From assembly GCF_000617845.2 (NCBI RefSeq), contig NZ_DF820425.1, positions 6,392,741-6,456,740 of the forward strand: a stretch of DNA of 64,000 nucleotides, written 5' to 3'. The first letter of the stretch is position 1. Each line of letters starts with the position of its first letter. Of the stretch, positions 54,420 through 62,376 are shown in pieces. The notes below the pieces were generated by a model. It had not been told where the DNA came from and did not search any database. It worked only from the letters and a program-made list of their open reading frames with translations. The position numbers and the translations under genes were made by a program. The stretch comes from Bradyrhizobium sp. DOA9. Its GTDB lineage: Bacteria > Pseudomonadota > Alphaproteobacteria > Rhizobiales > Xanthobacteraceae.

Positions 54420-55343
54420 GTGTGTCGCATCGCTCCCCTGATCGCAGCCTTGTCCCTGGTCGCAGCGACGCTAGCACGCGCCGGGGCGGCCGAATTGCCT
54501 GTGAGCGAAGTCGCGCCGGGAATCTTCGTACACTCCGGGGCCATCGCGCTGATGAGCCGCGAGAATGCGGGCGACATCGCCAATGTCGGCTTCATCGTGG
54601 GAGATGAAGCGGTGGCCGTGATCGACACCGGCGGGAGCCTGCGCGAAGGCGAGGCGCTGCTGGCGGCGGTACGATCGCGCACGCAAAAGCCGATCCGCTA
54701 TGTCATCAACACCCACGGCCATCCCGACCACGTCTTCGGCAATGCTGCCTTCGTAGCAGAGGGAACCAGCTTCGTCGGACACAGCAAGCTGCCGCAGGCG
54801 CTGGCGAGCCGCGGGCCGTACTATCTCGAAAATTTCAGGCGCATCATGGGCGCCGAGTTGATCGATGGCGTGAAGATCGTGCCGCCCACCCTGGTGGTGA
54901 CCGACACGCTGACGCTCGATCTGGGCTCGCGCCGGCTGACCCTGCGCGCATGGCCGGCCGGGCACAGCGACAACGATCTGACCGTGTTCGACGAGACCAC
55001 CAGAACCCTGCTTGCCGGCGATCTCGTCTTTCTCCGCCACATTCCCGTGATGGACGGCAGCATTCGCGGCTGGCTCGCCACGCTCAAGGAGTTGGAGACG
55101 ATCCCGGCGCTGCGCGTGGTTCCCGGTCACGGCCCTGTGAGCGATTGGCCTGCGGCACTGAGCGATCAACGGCGTTACCTGTCAACGCTGCTGTCCGACG
55201 TCCGCGCCCTCAACAAGAAGGGCGCGCCGATCCGCGCCGCTGCGGACAAGGCGGCCGCTGAGGAGCGGCCGCACTGGCAGCTGTTCGAGGACTACAATGC
55301 CCGCAACGCAACTGCAGCATTCTCGGAAATTGAATGGGAGTAG
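54420..55343 (+). CDS. Quinoprotein relay system zinc metallohydrolase (MBL fold)
   Basis: A 307-residue exported metallo-beta-lactamase-fold protein (SoxH-related). The start is GTG 54420, with GGCGGA upstream. Metal motif: INTHGHPDHVFGN, with His99, His101, Asp103 and His104; further ligands in AGHSDND and GHGPVSDWP. The C-terminus ends EIEWE, as in the family that accompanies PQQ dehydrogenases. Substrate unknown. It is followed by the SoxYZ-like carrier, a fixed partner of the family. Confidence 0.87.
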   Translation: MCRIAPLIAALSLVAATLARAGAAELPVSEVAPGIFVHSGAIALMSRENAGDIANVGFIVGDEAVAVIDTGGSLREGEALLAAVRSRTQKPIRYVINTHGHPDHVFGNAAFVAEGTSFVGHSKLPQALASRGPYYLENFRRIMGAELIDGVKIVPPTLVVTDTLTLDLGSRRLTLRAWPAGHSDNDLTVFDETTRTLLAGDLVFLRHIPVMDGSIRGWLATLKELETIPALRVVPGHGPVSDWPAALSDQRRYLSTLLSDVRALNKKGAPIRAAADKAAAEERPHWQLFEDYNARNATAAFSEIEWE

Positions 55344-55398
55344 CGGGCGCGCTACGGTGGCCAGGAGATCAGCTTCGCCTGAACCGAGGAGCATGACC

Positions 55399-56217
55399 AT
55401 GACGGCATGCACACGCCGCCTACCCCTGATCGCCCTGCTCCTCGGCATCGCCTTCGCCGTGCCGGCGCTGGCGGAAGAGGCCCACGATCCCTGGCCGGGC
55501 CTGGTGCAGGACATCTTCAGCAACCGGCCGATGAACGACGGCGCCGATGTCATCGGCATCGAGATGCCCTATCGCGCCGAGGATGCCGCCATCGTGCCGG
55601 TGACGCTGCGCAGCAAGCTGTCGCCCGGCGATAGCAGACGCATCCGCTCGATCACGCTGGTGATCGACCGCAACCCCGCGCCGATGGCCGCGAAGTTCGA
55701 GCTCGGCCCGGACGCCAACGTCACGGAAATCTCGACCCGCGTGCGCGTCAACAATTACACCGACGTGCATGCCGTGGCCGAGCTCAGCGATGGCCGGCTC
55801 TATGTCTCCAAAGTCTATGTGAAGGCCTCCGGCGGCTGCTCGGCGCCGGCAGCAAAGAACGCGGAGGAAGCCAAGAACCGGCTCGGCCAGATTCGCTACC
55901 GGCAATTCGCCCGTAAGGACGGTGCGGCCAGCCGGTTGCGCGAAGCGCAGATCATGATCGGCCATCCCAACAATTCCGGCCTGCAGATGGACCAGGTCAC
56001 GCAGCTCTATATCCCCGCCTTCTTCATCAACCAGCTCAAGCTGACGCAGGACGACAGCCCTGTGCTGTCGATGGAAGGCGGCATCTCGATCTCGGAAGAT
56101 CCCAACCTGCGCTTCACCTATGTCTCCAACGGCGCCAAGCGTTTCCGTGCCGAGGCCAAGGACACGGACGGGCACGTGTTCCGCAACGAATGGGATGTCG
56201 AGAAGCCGGGGACGTGA
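55399..56217 (+). CDS. Quinoprotein dehydrogenase-associated SoxYZ-like carrier
   Basis: A 272-residue exported protein. GAGGA at 55386-55390 is eight bases from ATG 55399, preferred over ATG 55393. Signal LPLIALLLGIAFAVPALAEE. An N-terminal SoxY-like domain with Cys147 (KASGGCSAPAAKNA) is fused to a C-terminal SoxZ-like domain (LRFTYVSNGAKRFRAEAKDTDG). By analogy to SoxYZ, the cysteine may carry a covalent substrate for the zinc hydrolase; that is inference. Confidence 0.87.
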   Translation: MTACTRRLPLIALLLGIAFAVPALAEEAHDPWPGLVQDIFSNRPMNDGADVIGIEMPYRAEDAAIVPVTLRSKLSPGDSRRIRSITLVIDRNPAPMAAKFELGPDANVTEISTRVRVNNYTDVHAVAELSDGRLYVSKVYVKASGGCSAPAAKNAEEAKNRLGQIRYRQFARKDGAASRLREAQIMIGHPNNSGLQMDQVTQLYIPAFFINQLKLTQDDSPVLSMEGGISISEDPNLRFTYVSNGAKRFRAEAKDTDGHVFRNEWDVEKPGT

Positions 56218-56225
56218 GTGAGGAG

Positions 56226-56465
56226 CACCACCCTCCCCTGGAGGGTCCCGCAAGCGGGGGAGGGAGCCCAGTGCCGATGCCGCCGCATCGTGCACGCCAT
56301 ATGCGATTGCCCTCCCCTGGAGCGGGAGGGTCGGCTCACATTGAGCGCAGCGAAATGTGAGACGGGGTGGGGTGACGGTCTCTCCACATCCAACAGTCCC
56401 GAGGGGAGAGATCACCCCACCCCGCTCGCGCTGCGCGCGATCGACCCTCCCCCTCCAGGGGAGGG
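56226..56465. repeat. Long palindromic repeat, copy 2, with extra half-unit
   Basis: Arms 56310-56333 and 56442-56465 (core CCCTCCCCTGGAGCGGGAGG) enclose inner arms GGGGTGGGGTGA (56364-56375) and TCACCCCACCCC (56412-56423), the same two-tier design as 45663-45826. A further related half-unit lies at 56226-56265. Confidence 0.8.
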
Positions 56466-56484
56466 TGAGACACCACGGCACAAT

Positions 56485-56844
56485 TTAGAAACACCTCACC
56501 TCGGCTTCAGCCTGCGCGCGCCGGAGGTCATTCACCGCCGAGTTGGCCTGCTCCGAGGTGCGAAACTGCACGCCGAGATTGCCGCGCACTTGCGACATGC
56601 TGAGCGCGGTCTCGGCGGTAACATAGCGCTCGTAGGGCATGATCGAGGCGACCACGTCGATCGAGCAGGAACATTGCTCGATCGCGGACCGCGTCTCGCC
56701 ATTGGCCTTCATGCAGCCATAGACGTATTCCGCGCGCGCCGCGGTGGGATAATCATTGGCCTCTTCGGCCCGTGCCACGCATGCGCTCGCAGCGAGCGCC
56801 GTCAATGCGGCGACAATCGGTCGTAGCCGTCCGGCCCAATTCAT
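56485..56844 (-). CDS. Small exported cysteine-containing protein, unknown function
   Basis: A 119-residue protein with signal LRPIVAALTALAASACVARA. The mature part has four cysteines (VYGCMKANGE, EQCSCSID and the terminal VRCF), suggesting disulfides. It has a ribosome-binding site in CGGGAGG upstream of ATG 56844. No family name recognised, but related proteins accompany methanol-oxidation genes in Bradyrhizobium as I recall them. Confidence 0.7.
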   Translation of the reverse strand: MNWAGRLRPIVAALTALAASACVARAEEANDYPTAARAEYVYGCMKANGETRSAIEQCSCSIDVVASIMPYERYVTAETALSMSQVRGNLGVQFRTSEQANSAVNDLRRAQAEAEVRCF

Positions 56845-56931
56845 GCGCGTCCTCCCGCTGGTTGCGAGCCAAGCTATGCTATGCGTATGGTGCTGAAAAG
56901 CACTCTGTCAGAGGAAACGGCTCACAAGGTG

Positions 56932-57906
56932 ATGAGAGTTTTGGCACGAATATCGGCGCTCGCAACGGTGCTGGCGCTCACCGCACCGGCCGGTGCCGCG
57001 GACACGATCCGCCTTGCGGTGCAGAAGACCGGAACATTCTCGTGGGAGCTGGCCGCAATCCGCAGCGCCGGCCTCGACAAGGAGGCCGGCCTCTCGCTGG
57101 AGGTCACCGAGCTCGCGAGCACCGAGGCCGGCAAGATCGCGATGCGCGCCGGCAGCGCCGACATCATCCTGTCGGACTGGCTGTGGGTGTCACGCGAGCG
57201 CGTGCTGGGTGCCAAGCTCACCTTCTATCCCTATTCCAGCGCACTGGGCGCCGTGATGGTGCCGGCCAATTCGCCGCTTCAGACGCTCGCCGACCTGAAG
57301 GGCCGCAAGCTCGCGGTCGCCGGCGGGGCGATCGACAAGAGCTGGCTGCTGCTGCAGGCGCGGATGAAGCAGGACGGCATCGACCTGAAGTCGGACGCAA
57401 CGATCGTCTATGGCGCCCCGCCTTTGATCGCCGCCAAGGCGCTGGACGGCGAGATGGATGCGAGCCTCAATTTCTGGAATTTCTGCGCCCAGCTCGAGGC
57501 CAAGGGTTTCAGGCGCCTCGCCGGCATCGAGGAGATCTTGCCGAAGCTGGGTGCCAAAGGCGCGGTCGCCGCGGTCGGCTATGTCTTCGACGAGAGCTGG
57601 GCCGCGCGCCACAAGGAAGCCGTCGCGCGCTTCATCGCGATGACCCGCAAGGCCAAGGAACTGCTGGCGACCTCGGATGCGGCCTGGGACAAGGTCGCGC
57701 CGCTCACCGGCACGACCGATCCTGCCCTGCTCAAGACCTACCGCGACCGTTACCGCGACGGCATTCCGCGCCGGAGCATCGATGACGAGGAAAAGGACGC
57801 GCGCGTGCTCTACCGCGTGCTGGCCGAGATCGGCGGCCGCGATCTCGTCGGCCCCGCAGCCGAGCTCGACCCCGGCACATTCTATCACGCCGTCCCCGGA
57901 GACTGA
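56932..57906 (+). CDS. NitT/TauT-type ABC transporter substrate-binding protein
   Basis: A 324-residue periplasmic protein (signal VLARISALATVLALTAPAGA AD). The fold is SsuA/TauA-like: TIRLAVQKTGTFSWELAAIR, GSADIILSDWLWVSRERVLG, LKGRKLAVAGGAIDKSWLLL. The start is uncertain: ATG 56932 gives the cleanest signal peptide, while ATG 56881 also lies in frame. It heads a three-gene importer operon inside the PQQ locus. Ligand unknown. Confidence 0.87.
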   Translation: MRVLARISALATVLALTAPAGAADTIRLAVQKTGTFSWELAAIRSAGLDKEAGLSLEVTELASTEAGKIAMRAGSADIILSDWLWVSRERVLGAKLTFYPYSSALGAVMVPANSPLQTLADLKGRKLAVAGGAIDKSWLLLQARMKQDGIDLKSDATIVYGAPPLIAAKALDGEMDASLNFWNFCAQLEAKGFRRLAGIEEILPKLGAKGAVAAVGYVFDESWAARHKEAVARFIAMTRKAKELLATSDAAWDKVAPLTGTTDPALLKTYRDRYRDGIPRRSIDDEEKDARVLYRVLAEIGGRDLVGPAAELDPGTFYHAVPGD

Positions 57907-57907
57907 G

Positions 57908-58645
57908 GTGCTGCGCCTGCTCTCGTTCGCCCTGCTCCTCGCGATCTGGTGGATTGCCGCGCTCCTCGTCGGCGGCGCGAAGCTGCCCTCCCCGCCGGCG
58001 GTGCTTCAGGTGATGATCGCGGAAGCCTCGAGCGGCGCGCTGTTCCTGCATCTCGGCGCCACGCTGGCGCGCGTCGCGCTCGCCTTCACCCTGGCGATGT
58101 CGCTCGGCAGTGCCATCGGATACCTGATGGGCCGGGTCAAGCTCGCCGACCGGCTCGGCGATCCCTGGCTGATCCTGCTGCTCAACCTGCCGGCTTTGGT
58201 CGTGATCGTGCTGGCCTATATCTGGGCCGGCCTCACCGAGGCCGCCGCGATCGCGGCGATCGCCATCAACAAGCTGCCGACCGCCATCGTCACCTTGCGC
58301 GAGGGTACGCGCGCACTCGACCGCTCGCTCGACGAGATGGCAAGCGTGTTCGCAATGCCGCGCTGGCGCGCCTTCCGCCACGTCGTGCTGCCGCAGCTGG
58401 CGCCCTATATCGCAGCCTCGGCCCGCTCCGGCCTGTCGCTGGTGTGGAAGATCGTGCTGGTCGCCGAGCTGCTGGGGCGGCCGAACGGCGTCGGCTTCGA
58501 GATCGGCGTCGCCTTCCAGCTGTTCGACACGCCGCGGCTGCTGGCCTATTCCCTCACCTTCGCCGCCGTCGTGCTCGTCATCGAAACCTTGCTGGTGCAG
58601 CCGTTTGAAGCCCGCGCAAACAGGTGGCGGCCCCGTGCGGCTTGA
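57908..58645 (+). CDS. NitT/TauT-type ABC transporter permease
   Basis: A 245-residue permease with about six membrane segments and the EAA loop LDEMASVFAMPRWRAFRHVV LPQL. GTG 57908 follows the binding-protein stop by one base, with GGAGAC upstream. The longer frame upstream is antisense-like and rejected. It overlaps the ATPase gene by 11 bases. Confidence 0.87.
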   Translation: MLRLLSFALLLAIWWIAALLVGGAKLPSPPAVLQVMIAEASSGALFLHLGATLARVALAFTLAMSLGSAIGYLMGRVKLADRLGDPWLILLLNLPALVVIVLAYIWAGLTEAAAIAAIAINKLPTAIVTLREGTRALDRSLDEMASVFAMPRWRAFRHVVLPQLAPYIAASARSGLSLVWKIVLVAELLGRPNGVGFEIGVAFQLFDTPRLLAYSLTFAAVVLVIETLLVQPFEARANRWRPRAA

Positions 58646-59363
58646 GGTCGATATCACCGGCAAGACCTTCAGGAGTGCCGCGGGCGGAACGCACGAGGTG
58701 CTGGCGCCGATCAAGTTCGCGCTGCAAGCCGGCGAGGTCGGCGTGCTGATCGGCCCGTCCGGTTGCGGCAAGAGCACGATGCTGCGCATCATCCTCGGAC
58801 TGGACCCCGACTTTGCAGGCCACGTCGCGCGACCGCCGGAGGCGCGGATCGGCATGGTGTTCCAGGAGCCGCGCCTGCTGCCGTGGCGCTCGGTCGAGCA
58901 GAATGTAAGGCTTGCGGCACCCGAGGTTGCCGACGCGAAGCTGTCGGAGCTGTTCCGGATCCTGGAGCTACAAGCGCATCGCGACCACTATCCCGGTGAG
59001 CTCTCACTGGGTTTGGCCCGGCGCGTGGCGCTCGCCCGCGCCTTTGCCGTCGAGCCGGATATTCTAGTGCTCGACGAACCGCTGGCATCGCTCGATGACG
59101 CGCTCGCCGGACGCCTGCGCGATGAGATTGCAACGCTCGTCGCGAGCCGGCCGGTGATGACGCTTTTGGTGACACACAGCCTGGACGATGCGGTGCGCCT
59201 GGGCGACCGGCTGTTCTTCCTGTCGGCGCGACCAGCGCGGATCGTGGCCGAGGTGCCTATCGGCATCCCGCGCGACACGCGCGGGGAAGCCGAGATTGCG
59301 GCGATCAAGGCCGGCCTCGCTCAACGAACTCAAGGCGACCGCACTGAGCGAGATGCCTCATAG
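58635..59363 (+). CDS. NitT/TauT-type ABC transporter ATP-binding protein
   Basis: A 242-residue ATPase; GTG 58635 has AGGTGG seven bases upstream, while TTG 58605 is an alternative. Walker A GPSGCGKST, Q-loop MVFQEPRLLPWRSVEQNV, Walker B ILVLDEPLASLDD and switch VTHSLDDAV are intact. The signature is LSLGLARRVALARAF, where LSGG is usual. It completes the importer. Confidence 0.88.
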   Translation: MRLEVDITGKTFRSAAGGTHEVLAPIKFALQAGEVGVLIGPSGCGKSTMLRIILGLDPDFAGHVARPPEARIGMVFQEPRLLPWRSVEQNVRLAAPEVADAKLSELFRILELQAHRDHYPGELSLGLARRVALARAFAVEPDILVLDEPLASLDDALAGRLRDEIATLVASRPVMTLLVTHSLDDAVRLGDRLFFLSARPARIVAEVPIGIPRDTRGEAEIAAIKAGLAQRTQGDRTERDAS

Positions 59364-59408
59364 CCGGTCGCCTGGCGGACGTGCTAGATTGGGCCGGCGA
59401 CGGAGCTG

Positions 59409-60221
59409 ATGATGACACGGACAGTCGCCTTCGCTACGCTCGGAATTGCGGCGCTTAGCTTCGCACTCGTTGCGATGACGGCGGGCGCGCAGGACATGAT
59501 GCGTGGCGTCGACCTCACCTCCCCCGCGATGGTTTCGGCCGAAATGACGAGGCCGGAGGTCGAGGGCGTGCTGGCCAAGGCGAGCGCCGCGCAACCTGCC
59601 GATTTCACCGGCAAGCGCCTGTCGGGTCTCGATCTCTCGGGGCTGGACCTGTCCAACGCGATTCTCCGCGCCGCGCGGCTCAACAAGACAATACTTCGAG
59701 ACGCCAGGCTGGACGGTGCGATCCTCGATCAGGCTTGGCTGCTGGATGCGGATCTTACCGGCGCAAGCCTGAAGGGCGCCAATCTGTTCGCCTCGCAAAT
59801 GGCCCGCGCGCGTCTCGACGGCGCGAACCTGTCGGGAGCGCGTATCACTGCCGACCTCACCGGCGCGAGCCTGGTCGGCGCCTCCATCGCGGACGCGCAT
59901 CTTGGCGCCGATATGCGCAACCAATCGATGGGGCTGATGCGCGCGGTGCTGAGATCCGCCAACCTGGAACGGCTGAACGCGCGTAACGCCGATTTGTCGC
60001 GCGTCGACCTCGAATTCGCGGCCCTTAGGGGCGCCGATCTGAGCGGCGCATCACTGAAGCACGCCCAACTCGGCGGAGCCGATCTGACCGGCGCCATCGT
60101 CATCGACGCCGATTTCGACGGCGCCGATCTCGTCTCCACGAAGCTGATCGCACCGAACGGCCTTGACCGCGCCAAGAATTTCGACAAGGCAAAGAACCGC
60201 GAGCGCCTGATCAGGGAATGA
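59409..60221 (+). CDS. Exported pentapeptide-repeat protein
   Basis: A 270-residue protein with a signal peptide (FATLGIAALSFALVAMTAGAQ). From residue 65 there are roughly 30 A(D/N)LXX-type pentapeptides in two blocks (LSGLDLSGLDLSNAILRAAR, LRGADLSGASLKHAQLGGAD), predicted to form a right-handed quadrilateral beta-helix. Probably periplasmic. It lies 45 bases after the importer ATPase gene. Function unknown. Confidence 0.82.
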   Translation: MMTRTVAFATLGIAALSFALVAMTAGAQDMMRGVDLTSPAMVSAEMTRPEVEGVLAKASAAQPADFTGKRLSGLDLSGLDLSNAILRAARLNKTILRDARLDGAILDQAWLLDADLTGASLKGANLFASQMARARLDGANLSGARITADLTGASLVGASIADAHLGADMRNQSMGLMRAVLRSANLERLNARNADLSRVDLEFAALRGADLSGASLKHAQLGGADLTGAIVIDADFDGADLVSTKLIAPNGLDRAKNFDKAKNRERLIRE

Positions 60222-60246
60222 CGGCGCCCTCTGGGAGGACTGGCTG

Positions 60247-60594
60247 ATGCGTGAGGTTCTTGCTTTGATCGCGTTGTTGACGCTTGCCGGCGAAGCCACT
60301 GCGCAGACCAAGGGCAAGGGCATCCGGCTCTGGAATCTGACGACTGAGACGATCTCCGGGTTCCAGCTCGCGCCAGCCGGAAAGACCGAGTGGGGCCCGA
60401 ACCAGTGCCTGAACGACAAGGACAAGGAGGTCGACCACGACGAGCGGCTGCGCATTACCGGCGTCGAGCCGGGCCGGTACGATGCCAAGGTCGGCTATCC
60501 CAGCGGACGCCAATGCGTGGTCCGCGACATCGAGATCAGGGCGGATGCGGTGTTCTCGATCGCCGACAAGGATCTGAAAGACTGCAACAAGTAG
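60247..60594 (+). CDS. Small exported protein, unknown function
   Basis: A 115-residue protein with signal MREVLALIALLTLAGEATAQ. GGAGGACTGGCTG lies upstream. Mature part GKGIRLWNLTTETISGFQLA and RQCVVRDIEIRADAVFSIAD, with three cysteines. It reads like a small beta-sandwich. It is 25 bases after the pentapeptide gene, hence probably cotranscribed. No family recognised. Confidence 0.7.
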   Translation: MREVLALIALLTLAGEATAQTKGKGIRLWNLTTETISGFQLAPAGKTEWGPNQCLNDKDKEVDHDERLRITGVEPGRYDAKVGYPSGRQCVVRDIEIRADAVFSIADKDLKDCNK

Positions 60595-60618
60595 CGCGAC
60601 GGCTCTCCGTTGGAGCCT

Positions 60619-60828
60619 CTATGCCTTGTCGTTCGGGTGCGGATATTCGCAGCGCCACTTCACTGCGTGCCACTTCGGATGCTCACCGACCCATTGCGCG
60701 ATATAGGGCGGCGCGGCCATCGCGCATTGCCGCGGCGACCCGGAATAGTGGAACACCAGATGCTGCTCCTCGCAGGTCGCAGGCGAGAGCACCGCACAAA
60801 CAGTCACCACCAGGTCAATCGGGTTCAT
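60619..60828 (-). CDS. Small exported protein, unknown function
   Basis: A 69-residue protein from ATG 60828 (GAGGATC upstream). MNPIDLVVTVCAVLSPATCE is signal-like, followed by SPRQCAMAAPPYIAQWVGEH and a C-terminal VKWRCEYPHPND. Four cysteines suggest a periplasmic disulfide protein. Small proteins of this pattern are widespread in rhizobia; function unknown. Confidence 0.65.
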   Translation of the reverse strand: MNPIDLVVTVCAVLSPATCEEQHLVFHYSGSPRQCAMAAPPYIAQWVGEHPKWHAVKWRCEYPHPNDKA

Positions 60829-60902
60829 GCCGGGATCCTCTCGCAAGGGGCGCTGGAGAGATTAGCACATGAAGCTACGCGCGAAGGAGGGGGAAGTTTC
60901 AA

Positions 60903-60985
60903 AGAGTCCCCCTCACCCGGAATTTGTTCTCGCAAATTCCGGCCTCTCCCCGCAGGCGGTCCGCACGCGGGGAGAGGCGAAGAGA
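60903..60985. repeat. Palindromic intergenic repeat, two hairpins
   Basis: Two perfect hairpins in tandem: CCGGAATTT/AAATTCCGG (60917-60925 and 60934-60942) and CCTCTCCCCGC/GCGGGGAGAGG (60943-60953 and 60967-60977). Located just after the stop of the minus-strand gene at 60992, where it may also act as a terminator. Confidence 0.8.
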
Positions 60986-60991
60986 GCACTG

Positions 60992-61861
60992 CTAGAAATT
61001 CACGCCGAACACCAATCGCGCCTGATGTCGCTCGAAATTGACGAGGTCGAGATTACCGCCTGAGCCGGCCGGGCGCCCCCAGGCCTGCATGCTCCAGCTC
61101 ATGGTGAGCCGGGAGCGCTCGGAGAGCTGGAAATAGGCGGTGGGGCCGACGAACAGGGCCTGGCCTGAGAACTCGCTAAGGCCGATGCCCTCATACTGCC
61201 GGAAGTAACGCATTTCGCCGCCGAGCAGCACATTGGGCCGCACCCGCACCAGGCCGGCAAACGCGGCGCCGACCGTCGAGCTCTTCTCGGATGCCCCTCC
61301 GATCTCGAAGCGCGCCCATTCCGGCTGGTAGATCAGGTTGAGGGCGCCGATGGCGAAGTTCGGGATGAGCTCGCGGTCGAGCGCGAGCGTCAATTCGGTG
61401 CCGTACATCCGCCCTTTCGCGCCGCTGGTCTCATCGATGCGGTCGCCGTGGAGCTCCGCCGCAATCGTGAGGCCGAATGGCGCGCGCTCGCGGTCGAGCA
61501 GGCGATAGCGCAGGTCGAGCGAGATGCCCTGAAAGTTGAACTGGCGGCGGTCGTCGATGTCAGGAACACCCGTGATGTCGTGCAAGCTGGCGGTGCCGCC
61601 GACCTCGATACGAAAATTCGGCAGCGGCACCACCTCGATCTCGACCTCGTGCTCGAGGGCGCGATAGGTGCCCCTGCCCTTGCCGAAGCGTCCCGTCGTC
61701 TGGGTTTGGAATTCGCGCTCGCCGACATTGCCGACATCGGTGCCGATCATGAAGCCGAAGATGTGCTCGGTATCGAAACCGTCCTCGGCACTGACGCACG
61801 CCGGTGTGAGCGCAGCCATGCACGCAAGCGCCACCGCGAATCTGCAAGCCCCGCCGCGCAT
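60992..61861 (-). CDS. Exported beta-rich protein, probable outer-membrane protein
   Basis: A 289-residue protein from ATG 61861, with signal RFAVALACMAALTPACVSAE. The mature part alternates hydrophobic and polar residues, with strand-like segments NFQGISLDLRYRLLDRE, GALNLIYQPEWARFEIG and RLTMSWSMQAWGRPAG, and ends in an aromatic residue (RLVFGVNF). This is the profile of a beta-barrel of about 12 strands. No family named. It lies between pqqA and the small-protein cluster; a link to alcohol or metal uptake is only contextual. Confidence 0.72.
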   Translation of the reverse strand: MRGGACRFAVALACMAALTPACVSAEDGFDTEHIFGFMIGTDVGNVGEREFQTQTTGRFGKGRGTYRALEHEVEIEVVPLPNFRIEVGGTASLHDITGVPDIDDRRQFNFQGISLDLRYRLLDRERAPFGLTIAAELHGDRIDETSGAKGRMYGTELTLALDRELIPNFAIGALNLIYQPEWARFEIGGASEKSSTVGAAFAGLVRVRPNVLLGGEMRYFRQYEGIGLSEFSGQALFVGPTAYFQLSERSRLTMSWSMQAWGRPAGSGGNLDLVNFERHQARLVFGVNF

Positions 61862-62028
61862 CCCCTGCCCCGAAGGCGTGCGCCGCCTGATGCGGCGCTG
61901 ACCAGGAGCGAGCCTATCACAGTGCCGCAGAACGCGATCGAAATTTTGCTGGAGGCAATTGAAGGTGTGCGAGGTTGGCGACAGCACCGGAGCACGAGCT
62001 CAACCACGGCGCGCGATGATCCGCCAAT

Positions 62029-62066
62029 GCCGCGGCTTCGACGGCATGTGCCGTCGAAGCCGCGGC
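62029..62066 (-). terminator. Perfect 17-bp hairpin after pqqA
   Basis: Arms 62029-62045 and 62050-62066 (GCCGCGGCTTCGACGGC and its exact complement) with loop ATGT. It starts 12 bases after the pqqA stop on the minus strand. No T run follows, so it may stabilise or attenuate the transcript rather than terminate it. Confidence 0.75.
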
Positions 62067-62078
62067 AGGTCGTCGGTC

Positions 62079-62159
62079 TTACTTGCGCGAAGCGCAGGCG
62101 TACATGTTGATTTCCATGCCGACCGGCACTTCCACGATCTTCGGAGCTTTCCAAGCCAT
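62079..62159 (-). CDS. pqqA: PQQ precursor peptide PqqA
   Basis: A 26-residue peptide beginning MAWKAPKIVEVPVGMEINMY and ending ACASRK. Glu16 and Tyr20 (EINMY), the residues cross-linked to form pyrroloquinoline quinone, are in the canonical positions. ATG 62159 has GGGAGA about six bases upstream. No pqqB-E genes adjoin it on the downstream side; the peptide gene stands alone, followed by a hairpin. It supplies the cofactor for the dehydrogenase at 63560. Confidence 0.96.
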   Translation of the reverse strand: MAWKAPKIVEVPVGMEINMYACASRK

Positions 62160-62202
62160 TCGGGTCTCCCAAGGTACTGAGCGCGACATCGCGCGGCGAA
62201 AA

Positions 62203-62230
62203 ACCTAGGGCTGCGTCGAGTGCAGTTCAA
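62203..62230 (-). promoter_or_regulatory. Candidate pqqA promoter
   Basis: On the minus strand TTGAAC (62230-62225) and CTAGGT (62208-62203) are spaced by 16 bases, about 45 bases before the pqqA start. The -35 box is good, the -10 box weak. Confidence 0.35.
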
Positions 62231-62376
62231 GCCTCGATTCGACGCCCGACGCGTCTGTGCCGATTTCTTGGTGGCCGCATTTCTCTCTCGGACAAAGCAA
62301 GTTCCCTCTTGGTCAAGCACGACCAGCGAGATACTGCCTTGTGCAACGCACCGCGCGTCGAATCGGCAAGGGCGCG

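Noticed and set aside
45663..60985. Possible CRISPR array from the many repeats
   Set aside because: Repeats are palindromic, scattered between genes and differ in sequence. There are no regularly spaced direct repeats and no cas genes.
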